From Citrus sinensis (lineage: Eukaryota; Streptophyta; Magnoliopsida; Sapindales; Rutaceae): a DNA stretch of 64,000 nucleotides. How positions within the stretch are numbered: position 1 is the first letter of the stretch; each line of letters opens with the position of its first letter. The notes beneath the pieces were generated by a model. It was not told the origin of the DNA and did no database searches. It saw nothing but the letters and a program-made list of their open reading frames with translations. Of the stretch, positions 39,129 through 49,634 are shown in pieces. Made by a program: the position numbers and the translations under genes. The stretch covers positions 18,726,501-18,790,500 of the forward strand of contig NC_068561.1 in NCBI RefSeq assembly GCF_022201045.2. Reading direction: 5' to 3'.

Positions 39129-40644
39129 GATTGTTCCTTAGTTTGATGATAGGAACGCCACCATGGCTTGAGTTATTATTTTTGTATACCATTCTGTCGA
39201 CTTTTGATGCACATACTCTTGTTCTTGTACTTTTGCATTTTATTTATTATGTATTTAATTTTCTGCAGCGGCTGATTAATTAATTTATCTTTAAATCAAT
39301 GCTTGATCGCAGATACATTTAATGTTTCTATTTGAATTTTTATTTTTATTTTATAATTTTTTTGTGAGTTTTGTGTATGCGGTAAAATCCTTTGTCTTTA
39401 TTCGAACATTGAGAACAAGTACTTAAAACTCTTTCTAGTTTTCATATTTCGGAGAGGGGACTGGCTGTTGATAAACTAAATAAGTTATTTTTCTCATTAA
39501 AAATTTTGTATTTTAAAATTATTCTGAAAAGCTTTAATATTTTCGATTATAAGTTTAAAGTAATTTTCACCTTTTTTTTTCAAGTGAGATTAGTTGATAT
39601 TGCAGGACTTTAATTAGTTAAATTAGCTGTCATATTTAAAAAATAATAATGTTTAGTTTTTGAATGAACACATTTTGCTTTCAAACTTTGTAAAATTAAA
39701 TAATTTCTAAAATCAAGCATACCGCCTATTAAAAAAAAGGGCAAAATACCAAAAGCCCACCGAAGCCCACAAAGTTTTGGATTACGTGCAAACTTAGGAC
39801 AAAGACTAATAAGGCCCAAATTTTAAGTCTTCCAAATCGTAACAAGCTTCTTTGTCAACTCAATTTTTTAAAAATAAATTTCGAAATTTGCTAACAATTA
39901 TTTGGTTAAATTTTAAAGTGTTTGAAATTATGAGATTTTGTAATTATATATTTAAAAGTTAATCATCAATTGGTAACACTTATTAATTCTAATTGATTGA
40001 CACCAACTAATAACATAATGTGACTGATCTCATATAAAACTTTCTCGATATATAATTATCGTGGACTACATGTTTCTTGTTTCGAAATCGGAGGCCATTA
40101 CTAATTTACCCAAGTGGGGCTTTCCCCAGTGTTTTAAGCAAACGCCTAACACACATGATTTTTTATCATTAAAAAGATAGAGATTTGAGATGATGAAATT
40201 GGATGATTTGGTGCATCTAATTCATAATATGACAAGATGAGATTTCACTTACCAACATATTTGCTAGTCAAATATAAGAAATTGCAAAACAAGTCGTGTT
40301 TTATTATATTCGTTAAAAGCCTTTCAATCATGTATCTGTTGGCCAATTAAATTACGCAATTAACACCCTTTTCTTCATCTTGTTCAAAATCAGATTCGCT
40401 GCTTTTACTTCAAAAAAAAACAATAAATGAATCGCAGGTTTCTTTCTTAAACAAATAATTTTTTATTTTTTATTTTTTATTTTTATCTCGAGAGGGAGAG
40501 ACCTTCCCCCTGGCCAATAAGTCCGTTTCCACAATTTGAGGATGATTTATGAGTTTTCTTTATTTTCGACACAAAATTCAATACGTTTGAAGAAAAAAAG
40601 AAATGTGAGTTGGACAAATTCATTGGAAAAAAATTTAGTCAATT

Positions 40645-41705
40645 GTGTTATAAAATGTATCTCTCCGACCGTTGTTTTCGTTGATTTTATTTGTTAAGTC
40701 AGTCTACAACACAAACCCTAAAATGTTTCAATCTCACCAATTATTTTTTCTATAAAATTTTTTTTATTACATTTATATGGCACTATTTTTGTTATACTTT
40801 CAATTTTTTTTTTTTTGTCAGCACGTTACAAAATACAAGAGCATTTAACGTAGTTTATGAACACCCAGGTTCTAAATGGTTAATAGAACAAGGACTGACG
40901 TTAATTTAGGAAGTGAAAATTTTCATCTATATCCAAATCTAAAAAATAATAATATAAAATTAAATAAAACACCTGTAACTTTAAGACATACATATCCTCA
41001 ATGCTGGGAGTCGTAATGAAAAGAAGAAGAATTACAACAAAATTGGGGACCATAATGGAAACTGGTAGAACCTACAAGGGCTAATCTTATCTTTCAATTG
41101 ATTTTTGTGGAGCCAGAAACAATTAAACCCGAACAGCAAATAGCCATAAATGAAAGCACAATTAAATTGGAACTCTCCGCAGACCCACGATTTAATATCT
41201 TTAGATTGTAACGATTCAACCCAAAAAAATATTCTAGTAAAATATTTCTTAAAAAAATGCTTCTTCACGTCACAACGTTGAAAACAAGAACAAAATTGTG
41301 GTCCACGTGTCATTTCAAAGTAGGTTGCTGGCATAAACATCCGGCTCCATCCCGGACAGATGTTATGTGAGTGGTTGGTACGCGTTTCCACTTTTTTGTT
41401 TCAGATGCAACGACTCATGCACTAAAAAAAAAAAATAAATAAATTTACGTTTAAGTTTTAAAAATTAATATCGATTTAAATATGAATCTAATGTTAAACT
41501 CTTATTCAGGCATCGATTGTACTCGGCAAAATAATAATAATAATAATTAAGAAGCAGAGGCCAGGCAGGCGGTTGTAGGGCTGCTGCTATCTTATAGTTT
41601 TAGAAGAAGGTTCTTTTCTTTCTTTAGAGTTGATGCCGTGAGACGTTTTTTATATTATTATGATAACTTTGGTTGCGGATTCAATTGAAATAATAATTCT
41701 TCTTC
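40645..41705. other. Extra ~1 kb present only in duplication unit 2
   Basis: Unit 1 passes directly from the 'cagttgtaaacaattt' region (36775-36790) to the CYSTM promoter, whereas unit 2 has about 1 kb here. No coding exon or clear transposon ends were seen, so either an insertion in unit 2 or a deletion in unit 1 would explain it. Confidence 0.5.
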
Positions 41706-41777
41706 GACGCGTACCGACCGCCCTCGCTAAACTCTCCTTCCAAGAAATTAACAACAACCACTCCGCCATTTTTCTTC

Positions 41778-41785
41778 TATAAATA
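41778..41785 (+). promoter_or_regulatory. TATA box of CYSTM gene 2
   Basis: TATAAATA in the same promoter context as gene 1, here about 160 bases before the ATG because the leader is longer. Confidence 0.6.
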
Positions 41786-41942
41786 CATATACTTCACACA
41801 CATTTACATATTTACACCCACTCTCGTCGACATCATCATCATCAATTAACATATCTCCAACTTCAGCTTCTTCTCCCACCTAACTTGTCATTTTTCTTCC
41901 TTTGCCTTTGCCAGTCTTTTCTCTCTTCTATCAACTGCAAGC

Positions 41943-42403
41943 ATGAGCTCCTACAATCAGAATCAGTCCTCAGGTAACTAAATCATCTGCATATCCTACT
42001 TCTCCTCCTGTTGTTACGTTCCCAAGTTTTTAAATTGTGAATTTTGAATCTACATGTTTTATCTTAACTGGGTAATTGTGTATATGTAGTAGCATACCCC
42101 CCACCACCACCGTCTACAACGGCGGGTCTGTACGTGGCGGCGCCACCACCGGCAGGTTATCCAACGAAAGACGGCGATCATGGTTACGCTCAAAATGCCC
42201 CCGTAGAAACCAAGTCCAGAGGTGATGGCTTCTGGAAAGGATGGTATGCAATCTTTATGTGTTTCACCTCACCTTATGTTAATTATTCGTATATATGTAT
42301 ATACACACGCACATCTATCATATGTGTAGTGACTGATTTGGTCGGTTTAATTTGCAGTTGTGCTGGCTTGTGTTGCTGCTGTGCCTTGGACGCCTGCTTC
42401 TGA
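41943..42403 (+). CDS. CYSTM-family protein (PCC1-like), copy 2
   Basis: Three exons: 41943-41973, 42090-42243, 42358-42403; 76 aa. Same layout as copy 1: MSSYNQNQ start, Pro-rich PPPPSTTAG and APPPAGYP stretch, then SRGDGFWKG leading into the CYSTM module CCAGLCCCCALDACF. It keeps the DGFWKG sequence that normally precedes the Cys cluster, so this is probably the ancestral-type copy. Introns are at identical positions and phases in the two copies. A small plasma-membrane-associated stress/defence protein is expected. Neighbouring RPL27 and UGT82A1 genes suggest descent from the At3g22231-At3g22240 type cluster. Confidence 0.88.
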
Positions 42404-42728
42404 ACACACATACGCACGGTTGATCGTTTGATTTTGGGGATTCTTTTTTATTTCCATTATTATATTACGTGTATAAATAATAATAATAAAAACAGTTCAG
42501 ATTGTTCCTTAGTTTGATGATAGGAACGCCCCCGTGGCTTGAGTTATTATTTTTGTATACCATTCTGTAGCCTTTTGATACACATACTCTTATTTTTGTA
42601 TACCATTCTGTAGACTTTTGATACACATACTCTTGTTCTTGTACTTTGAATTTTATTTACTATGTATTTAATTCTCTGCAGTGGCTGATTAATTTATCTT
42701 TAAATCAATGCTTGATTGTAGATACATT

Positions 42729-43664
42729 TTCAATACAAAATAAGAACGAGTTGGTTTGGGGCCAACACAAACGCATACATACATGCAATCACATGGAAAG
42801 CACGTTCATAACAAGAATGAAAATATCATGATTTTAACATATTTTTCAAAAACATATTTTTGGATTTATCCTATGAATAATCAAAAGTCTATCACAATCT
42901 TTTAAATCAGCATTATAAACCATCAACTTAAAAAAGAAGGAGCAACCAACATAATTTTTGTAACAACGTTGTTTTAGTAAAATTTAATTTCATTACGAAA
43001 AGTTCACTTCGTCTGGTCAACTATAACAAAGATAGAAATACAAGCTCATTCTTTAGCATTGATGCCGTGTGCTTTTGAGTCAGAGGAATGATTTTCAATT
43101 GAGTGCTAACTGCTTCGAGAGAAAATAACTCGTTCTCCGCTGGTGTAAAGACTAAAGAGATGCCCGATTTGGTGTACTTTCCAACCTTTTGAATCCGAAC
43201 ACAAAATTCCAAACAAAACTGTCAAAGCTGACCTTTGCGAAAGAAACGAAATGACACCTGCACCCATCAAGTGAAAATAGTTTATTTGATGCGATTTATA
43301 GGATAATTTATTTCATTATTTCTACTGTACCGACTAAATAATCTGGTAGATATCACAACACTTTAATCATAAATTTTTTTAAAGAGTGGTATCAAATAAT
43401 TAGTTAGACTACATTTTAATTTGTTAAAAGTCTTCTTTAAGTCCTATTTGTTATTGAGATACTGTAACTTTTAAGATACATCTCTTATTGGGAAAAAAAA
43501 TCTTGTAGTTATAAAATAAAAATTAATAGTATGTAGTAAATGTAATTATTAAATAATAATTTTAACAAAATTAGTAAAGATATTAATAGATTTTTCATTA
43601 TATAAGTGTAAAATTATAAGTGTAAAATCAAATTAATTCAACTTCTAATCTACAATAACTAGTA
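42729..43664. other. Intergenic region between CYSTM 2 and the MITE
   Basis: AT-rich with no recognisable coding exon. The open stretch at about 43021-43212 (minus) has no homology I can name. Confidence 0.45.
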
Positions 43665-43674
43665 TTTATTAAAT

Positions 43675-44290
43675 GGGAAAAGGACAAACACACCCCCAAC
43701 GTTTAGACAAAGGGACAAAAATCCTCCTAACGTTTCAAAAAAGACATTTACACCCCTATTCACTAACGGAAACAGTAACGTTTAACTGAAATTACCGTTA
43801 TACCCTTCTAGCATATAAAAAAGATTATTGATTATCCAATTTTTTCATATATTATTAATAAAATTATAAATATACCCTCATTACTCAATTCCTCTATTTA
43901 AATTTTTATCAAATTCCCTCTTCAAGACGATAAATTTAATTCATTACTCAAGAATAAAAATAAATAAAATTGGTTATTAATGTTAACTTGTATTTCAATT
44001 AATACCATAATAAATAACATAAAAAATTAGTTATAAATATAAAAGTTTAAATGATAACATGTGGAGAATTGTTAAATATACAAGTTTAAAATTTAAATAA
44101 AATTTTATGGTATTAATACCACAAGTTAAACTTGTATAATTTTTTTTATATGCTAGAAGGATATAGCGGTAATTTATGTTAAAAGTTACTGTTTCTGTTA
44201 GTGAATTGGGGCATAAATGTATTTTTTGAAACGTTATGGTGGATTTTTATCCCTTTGTCTAAACGTTGAGGGTGTGTTTGTCCTTTTCCC
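43675..44290. mobile_element. Fold-back MITE, Mutator-like, with perfect 10-bp target duplication
   Basis: The 616-bp element begins GGGAAAAGGACAAACACACC and ends with the inverse. TIRs of about 150 bp (43675-43825 and 44140-44290) are about 85-90% alike by eye, and inverted similarity continues further inward, so nearly the whole element can fold back. The flanks are identical 10-bp repeats TTTATTAAAT (43665-43674 and 44291-44300). No coding capacity. Confidence 0.85.
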
Positions 44291-44300
44291 TTTATTAAAT

Positions 44301-44730
44301 ATTGTAACTTTTATACTCCAGCTATCCAAGTAATCCAACATCAATCACAAACGAGACATTAATCATATATTTAATAATATCAAGTTTTCCGATTCACCAA
44401 TTAAATCTTATTTTCACTATACTTGTATCTTCCAAATGTTTGATATGAAGTTTAGACAACCTCAAACTAATTTATATTATAATTAATTATTACACAATGA
44501 AACGACACTTTAATTATAAAATTTACCAAAAACATAAATTACACTTTTCAAGACATACAATGCTCTCAACACCTTCCAAACTTTAGTAAGTACAACAGTT
44601 ATGAACAATTTCGTATTTTGTTTGTGGTTTTAGTGGGCAGATGGAGAATTGTGTTCCGGTTTAATTCATTAAATCTGCAAAAAAAAAAAAATTACATTTG
44701 GGCGCAGGCCATTTTCCAACCCTATTTTAA
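44301..44730. other. Upstream region of RPL27
   Basis: AT-rich, with no gene or repeat recognised. Confidence 0.4.
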
Positions 44731-44825
44731 AAGCCCACAAGAGCTAACAAAAACAAGCCCAATACCCAAATTCACCGAGGGTTTCTAGGGTTTCTCAGAA
44801 AGCCAGCTGAGATATATATATAAAT
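44731..44825 (+). promoter_or_regulatory. RPL27 promoter: site II elements, telo-box and TATA
   Basis: AAGCCCAC (44731) and AAGCCCAA (44755) are inverted site II (TGGGCT/C) motifs. GAGGGTTTCTAGGGTTTCT (44777-44795) holds inverted AAACCCTA telo-box cores. A TATA stretch lies at 44813-44824. The combination of site II and telo-box is characteristic of plant ribosomal-protein promoters and links expression to growth. Confidence 0.7.
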
Positions 44826-44909
44826 CCTCATTTGTGAATCGACCTAGCCCCTGCACAAACACACAAAAACCCAGAGAGAGCCGCGGGTGCGCGAGGAGCG
44901 AGAGTTGAA

Positions 44910-45317
44910 ATGGTGAAGTTTCTGAAACCAAACAAGGCCGTGATCCTTCTTCAGGGCCGTTACGCCGGCCGGAAGGCGGTGATCGTGAAGTCGTTCGACG
45001 ACGGGACCCGCGAGAGGGCGTACGGGCACTGTTTGGTAGCGGGGATAAAGAAGTACCCGGGCAAGGTCATCCGCAAGGACTCGGCGAAGAAGACAGCGAA
45101 GAAGTCACGCGTCAAGGCCTTCGTCAAGTTGGTCAACTACCAGCACCTGATGCCCACGCGCTACACTCTCGACGTCGATTTGAAGGACGTCGTGTCGGCC
45201 GATTCCCTCCAGAGCAAGGACAAGAAGGTGACCGCTTGCAAGGAGACCAAGAAGCGCCTCGAGGAGAGGTTTAAGACTGGCAAGAATCGTTGGTTCTTTA
45301 CTAAGCTCAGGTTTTAG
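44910..45317 (+). CDS. RPL27: 60S ribosomal protein L27 (eL27)
   Basis: Single-exon gene of 135 aa, the full family length. It opens [24 protein letters not shown] with the KOW-like fold, continues through [16 protein letters not shown] and [18 protein letters not shown], and ends [10 protein letters not shown], as in other plant eL27 proteins. It is a cytosolic large-subunit component. GC content and codon use are clearly higher than in the flanks, as expected for a highly expressed gene. In Arabidopsis RPL27B (At3g22230) lies next to PCC1/CYSTM genes, as here. Confidence 0.97.
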   Translation: MVKFLKPNKAVILLQGRYAGRKAVIVKSFDDGTRERAYGHCLVAGIKKYPGKVIRKDSAKKTAKKSRVKAFVKLVNYQHLMPTRYTLDVDLKDVVSADSLQSKDKKVTACKETKKRLEERFKTGKNRWFFTKLRF

Positions 45318-48000
45318 ATTTTTAACCAAAGGAAGAAAACGACTTGTGTTTTTGTTTTGTTTTATTTTGTGTTATTGAAAACGCTTTAGTTGTTAAAGTG
45401 CGAATTTTGAGATTTATGTAGTTTTTTGTGAACTTAATTTTATTTCTGGATCTGGTACTATTTTTATGTGATAATATTGGGTTTATAATGTTTACTCAAG
45501 ACGTCATAAATTAATGCTGCTTGCTGTTAGGACTTGTTTAATTGGGTGTTATTTTGTTTATGTTATCTTCCATTATAGTCTTTTCAAGCTGATTTGGTAA
45601 CGTTCTGGATATATTCACATCCTGATTGTGGAAATGTGGGTTGTGTAAATGATATTTGATGTTGGTTTCTGGGTTTGATTGTGTTGATGTCATTGCGTAA
45701 TAGGTTATTTCACAATTGATTTCCTATAGGCTGATTGTAGGAAGAATTGGGTTGAGTGCTCATTGGTTTTATTACTTGGCCTAAGTAAGGCTGATGAATC
45801 TTACGCATCGAGTAGTTCAATTGCCGAGCAACATCATGAGTATTTAATACTTTGCAACTTTTTTTTGTTTCTGAGGTTTATGTTCTCTGCTTGGTTTGCA
45901 TTTTTATTCTACACAAGCCAAGCTTGTCTATAACAAAGTCAACTACTTGTGCAGTTTCTAAGGATTTGAGATGAATACTGAGTTCTAGGAACTGAGCTGT
46001 GTTTGCTTGATGCTCAGTCCACATGCTATCAAGTTTAAGATCCCGTTTGGTATTAAGGCATTGTAGTTACAAATGAAAATTGATAATTTGTGATAAGTAT
46101 TACTTTAAAATAATAATTTGATGATAATAGTAATGACAACATCATAGGTATGTTATAGTACAATTTTGGGATAAAATTAGCTTATCATCCAAACTGTAGC
46201 AGCATGTGTTTACCAAATACTCGGTGCTGGAGCTTTTTACAGCTGTCCAAAACCTATAAGCATGTGCATGTATGTGCAAGAATCACATGTTTACCTAAGG
46301 GCCTGTGTTTGCTCCTCTATGAGTTTAAGATGGTTACTGCAGCTCTGCTGATTTGAGAATTGCTTTATTATTATCCGGGCATGTATATTTTGTTTTGCTT
46401 ATGCTGTGCTAAGTTACAGACCTCATCATACAAATGGTTGTAAGGAGAGGAAACAATTATATGCTTGTTTATCATTCCTATATATTTATGGCAGCAGTTT
46501 TGATTATTTCAAATAGCATATACTTTTTGGTGTTTTTTAATTTGAAGTTGATCTGCATTTGGTCATTAAGGTCCCTGACTGGTTCTGCTTTGTTGATCTA
46601 CTCAAGCCTCATAACAATTTTCTAGTTATTTTACAAAGTTTAATGTTTTATGAATTGATTTGTGTGTAATTGATTATATATGTGTCAGTTTAAAAGCATT
46701 TCTTGGCTTTGGATTTCATTTGCGTTTTGCTCTGTATCATCAGCCTGGATTTAATGTTTTGATCGCGTTGGGTTATTTATGAACCCGTTAAAATTTTTTT
46801 GATCATTCCTCAAATAGACTGTAGACTGATAATGCATGTTTATCAGCCAGCAAATTTAAAGGTGTCATTTGACATCTTTTTGTCAGCAACTGATTCATTC
46901 ATAGGCATTACACTTCCTTCAAATAAAATTCTGAAGTCAAGATAGAAGTAAATTGGGATCTCTATGTTGCCGATGATGTTATCGTAGCATGTGCTGATTA
47001 TTTTTCAAGATTGGTATTTGACAGCCCGACAGCTGCCACAGATTCTAAATCGTCCTTACCACTCAGACAAGATATGCTAAGATTCACCGTAGAATTGGTC
47101 TTCGAACGATCAAGTGCGGTCATTTTTGAGTGGCAAAGCAAATGACACCCTCTCGTTTGAATTGAAGGATCTATGCCGATTATTATTTGAAACGAAAGAT
47201 ACCTCGAAAGGAAAACTAATAATACAGTAAAGCAAACAATGATTGAACCCACTTTTGGTTTTGGATAGGCAAACGATGTTTGTGGTTTGCCTGTCGCTGC
47301 TTGTGATCTAAAGATAATATAGCAATTCGCAGACCACCATGATAGTTTTCCTTGACAATCGTCGTTGTACCCGCTTTCTTTTTATTTTTTTCTTCTTTTT
47401 TTTTTTTTTTTTTGGATTTAGCCACAAATATTATTAACCATACATTGAGTCCCAATCTAGTTGGGCAGGCGGAATTTTGGGCTCACAACACAGCCCAATA
47501 AATCACCACACGCACAGTCGCGCAATTGATTGAAATCTTTTAACCATCTATTATGTCTAATTAATTCAAAATAAATCTCTTCATTTATTGAACTAACAGA
47601 AATTATTAATTTTTTTGCAAGCTTTTGCTTAGTAACGACCGGGGATGATTGGTGCTTATGGATTAACTGTGCTTCAAATATTTTATAATGAGGGATTACC
47701 CCACTAATCATGTAAACAATAATAAGATTATATTAATTAGTGATATCGATATCTTAAACATAAAGACAAAATTTGATCCCTTATTCCCTTAATTTTATCC
47801 ATGACACGTATCCTTAGAATCCAAAAGATGACGCAATTAAGTATTAACTCATATAATTAATCACTTAATTAAATCCCTTAAATCTAACGTTTTCCCACAA
47901 GCGAACGGACTTAACGACACTCCCAAACGGAGTACCTAACGACGTAAAAAAAAAAAAAAAAAAAATCATCGTTTTACATTTATTCATTTTCCCTCCCTCC
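45318..48000. other. Intergenic region between RPL27 and SCL23-like gene
   Basis: The first few hundred bases should be RPL27 3' UTR. The rest is T-rich on the plus strand. A slightly GC-richer stretch at 47000-47360 has open minus-strand frames but no family I recognise and no clear splice structure. Confidence 0.4.
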
Positions 48001-48308
48001 CTCTGTCGTCATCTCTATTCTGAGCTAAAAAGTATTTCAACTTTCCTCCCAATTTTCCCTCACTTTCCCTCTCCCCAAACACAAATGAATTGCTCAGTTC
48101 TTATCTTCTAATTATTGTTGTTATTTTCAATTCTACTTTCTCGTGGTCTGACACACAGCTCTGGATTCTCTGTTCCTTAGTCTCTTTGTTTCTTTGCGAG
48201 GATTTGTCCATTTTCTCTCAAAAGCTCTTCGCTTTTCGAATCTCAATTATCGAATTAACCCGCCACTTTCAATATATCAATCAAGCACTTTCAATCAGTT
48301 TTATTATC

Positions 48309-49634
48309 ATGCTTCAAAGCTTAGTAGTACCTCAGTCTCCAATCAATTCCTCCACCGCGATGAAATCCAAGCGCGTGGACCGCGACGACGACGACGACAA
48401 CCCCAACGGCGATCCTTCGAGAGCCGTTGCCAAACGAGCTAACGTGATCGAACAGGAACAAAAACTACAAGAGCAAGAAGAGGAAGCTGAACAGCACGAC
48501 GTCGTCGTGATGGAAGGCGAGTCAGCAGGCTTGAGACTCTTAGGACTCTTGCTACAGTGCGCTGAATGCGTCGCCATGGACAATCTCGACGACGCCACTG
48601 ATCTTCTTCCAGAGATATCCGAGCTATCGTCTCCGTTCGTTTCTTCGCCGGAACGCGTCGGTGCTTACTTCGCCCACGCGCTACAGGCGCGTGTTGTCAG
48701 TTCTTGTTTGGGAACTTACTCGCCCCTCACCACGAAATCGTTGACGTTATCCCAGTCTCAGAAGATATTCAACGCCTTGCAATCATACAATTCCATCTGT
48801 CCGTTGATCAAGTTCTCTCATTTCACCGCCAATCAAGCGATTTTTCAAGCATTGGACGGTGCAGATTGTGTCCACATCATCGATCTGGACATTATGCAAG
48901 GCCTTCAATGGCCAGGATTGTTCCACATCCTCGTATCCCGGTCTAAAAAGATCCGCTCCATGAGAATAACCGGGTTCGGATCTTCATCCGAGTTACTCGA
49001 ATCGACTGGGAGACGACTCGCTGACTTTGCCATGTCACTCGGCTTGCCGTTCGATTTTAATCCGCTGGAGGGCAAAATTGGGAACATAATCGACGTGAGT
49101 CAACTCGGGGTGAGACCTGGGGAAACAATTGTGGTCCATTGGATGCATCATTGCTTGTACGACATAACGGGGAGTGATTTAGGGACGTTGAGAATGTTGA
49201 CTCTGCTGAGGCCGAAGCTGATTACGATCGTTGAACAAGATTTAAGCCACGGTGGCAGTTTTTTGGGACGGTTCGTTGAGGCTTTACATTATTACAGCGC
49301 GTTGTTCGACGCGCTGGGGGACGGACTGGGCGCTGACAGTATAGAAAGGCATACGGTGGAGCAGCAGTTGTTTGGATGTGAAATTAGGAACATAGTGGCG
49401 GTTGGTGGGCCCAAGAGGACGGGTGAGGTGAAAGTGGAGAGATGGGGGGAGGAGTTGAAACGGGTCGGATTCAGACCCGTTTCTCTGAGTGGTAACCCGG
49501 CAGCTCAAGCTAGCTTGCTGCTTGGGATGTTTCCTTGGAAAGGATATACTTTGGTCGAGGAAAATGGGTGCTTGAAATTGGGCTGGAAAGATTTGTCCTT
49601 GTTGACTGCCTCGGCCTGGCAGCCGTCCGATTGA
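48309..49634 (+). CDS. SCL23: GRAS-family transcriptional regulator, SCARECROW-LIKE 23
   Basis: Intronless, 441 aa from the ATG at 48309, or 424 aa from the alternative ATG at 48360 ([13 protein letters not shown]), which resembles the Arabidopsis start better. A short acidic and Gln/Glu-rich N-terminus is followed by all GRAS parts: LHRI ([20 protein letters not shown]), the VHIID motif ([21 protein letters not shown]), LHRII, the PFYRE-equivalent region ([14 protein letters not shown]), and the C-terminal SAW motif ([13 protein letters not shown]). It closely follows Arabidopsis SCL23 (At5g41920), a nuclear partner of SHR and SCR in endodermis and bundle-sheath patterning. The frame is open further upstream but lacks an ATG with family similarity, so the longer N-terminus was not used. 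Confidence 0.93.
   Translation: MLQSLVVPQSPINSSTAMKSKRVDRDDDDDNPNGDPSRAVAKRANVIEQEQKLQEQEEEAEQHDVVVMEGESAGLRLLGLLLQCAECVAMDNLDDATDLLPEISELSSPFVSSPERVGAYFAHALQARVVSSCLGTYSPLTTKSLTLSQSQKIFNALQSYNSICPLIKFSHFTANQAIFQALDGADCVHIIDLDIMQGLQWPGLFHILVSRSKKIRSMRITGFGSSSELLESTGRRLADFAMSLGLPFDFNPLEGKIGNIIDVSQLGVRPGETIVVHWMHHCLYDITGSDLGTLRMLTLLRPKLITIVEQDLSHGGSFLGRFVEALHYYSALFDALGDGLGADSIERHTVEQQLFGCEIRNIVAVGGPKRTGEVKVERWGEELKRVGFRPVSLSGNPAAQASLLLGMFPWKGYTLVEENGCLKLGWKDLSLLTASAWQPSD

Larger units (their letters stand above)
35118..39328. repeat. Direct tandem duplication, unit 1 (with CYSTM gene 1)
   Basis: This unit aligns with 39329-42728. Shared landmarks are 'tttcggagaggggac' blocks (35250 and 39453), 'ggacaaag.ctaat.aggccc' (35938, 39799), 'gtaccgaccgccctcgc' (36791, 41710), the CYSTM exons, and the 3' part 'ttccttagtttgatgatagg' (39134, 42505). 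Unit 2 begins directly after unit 1, so this is a head-to-tail duplication. Unit 1 is lengthened by an LTR element at 37511-39128. Confidence 0.85.
39329..42728. repeat. Direct tandem duplication, unit 2 (with CYSTM gene 2)
   Basis: Second copy of the unit at 35118-39328, starting exactly where unit 1 ends (break within 'agatacattt'). It carries about 1 kb of extra sequence before the CYSTM promoter (about 40645-41705) that unit 1 lacks. It also has a local 43-bp duplication in its 3' flank (42549-42591 and 42592-42634). Confidence 0.8.

Noticed and set aside
48090-48308. Longer N-terminus for the GRAS gene
   Set aside because: The upstream open sequence lacks an ATG in family context, is hydrophobic and looks like 5' UTR. 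ATG 48309 or 48360 gives the expected SCL23 start.
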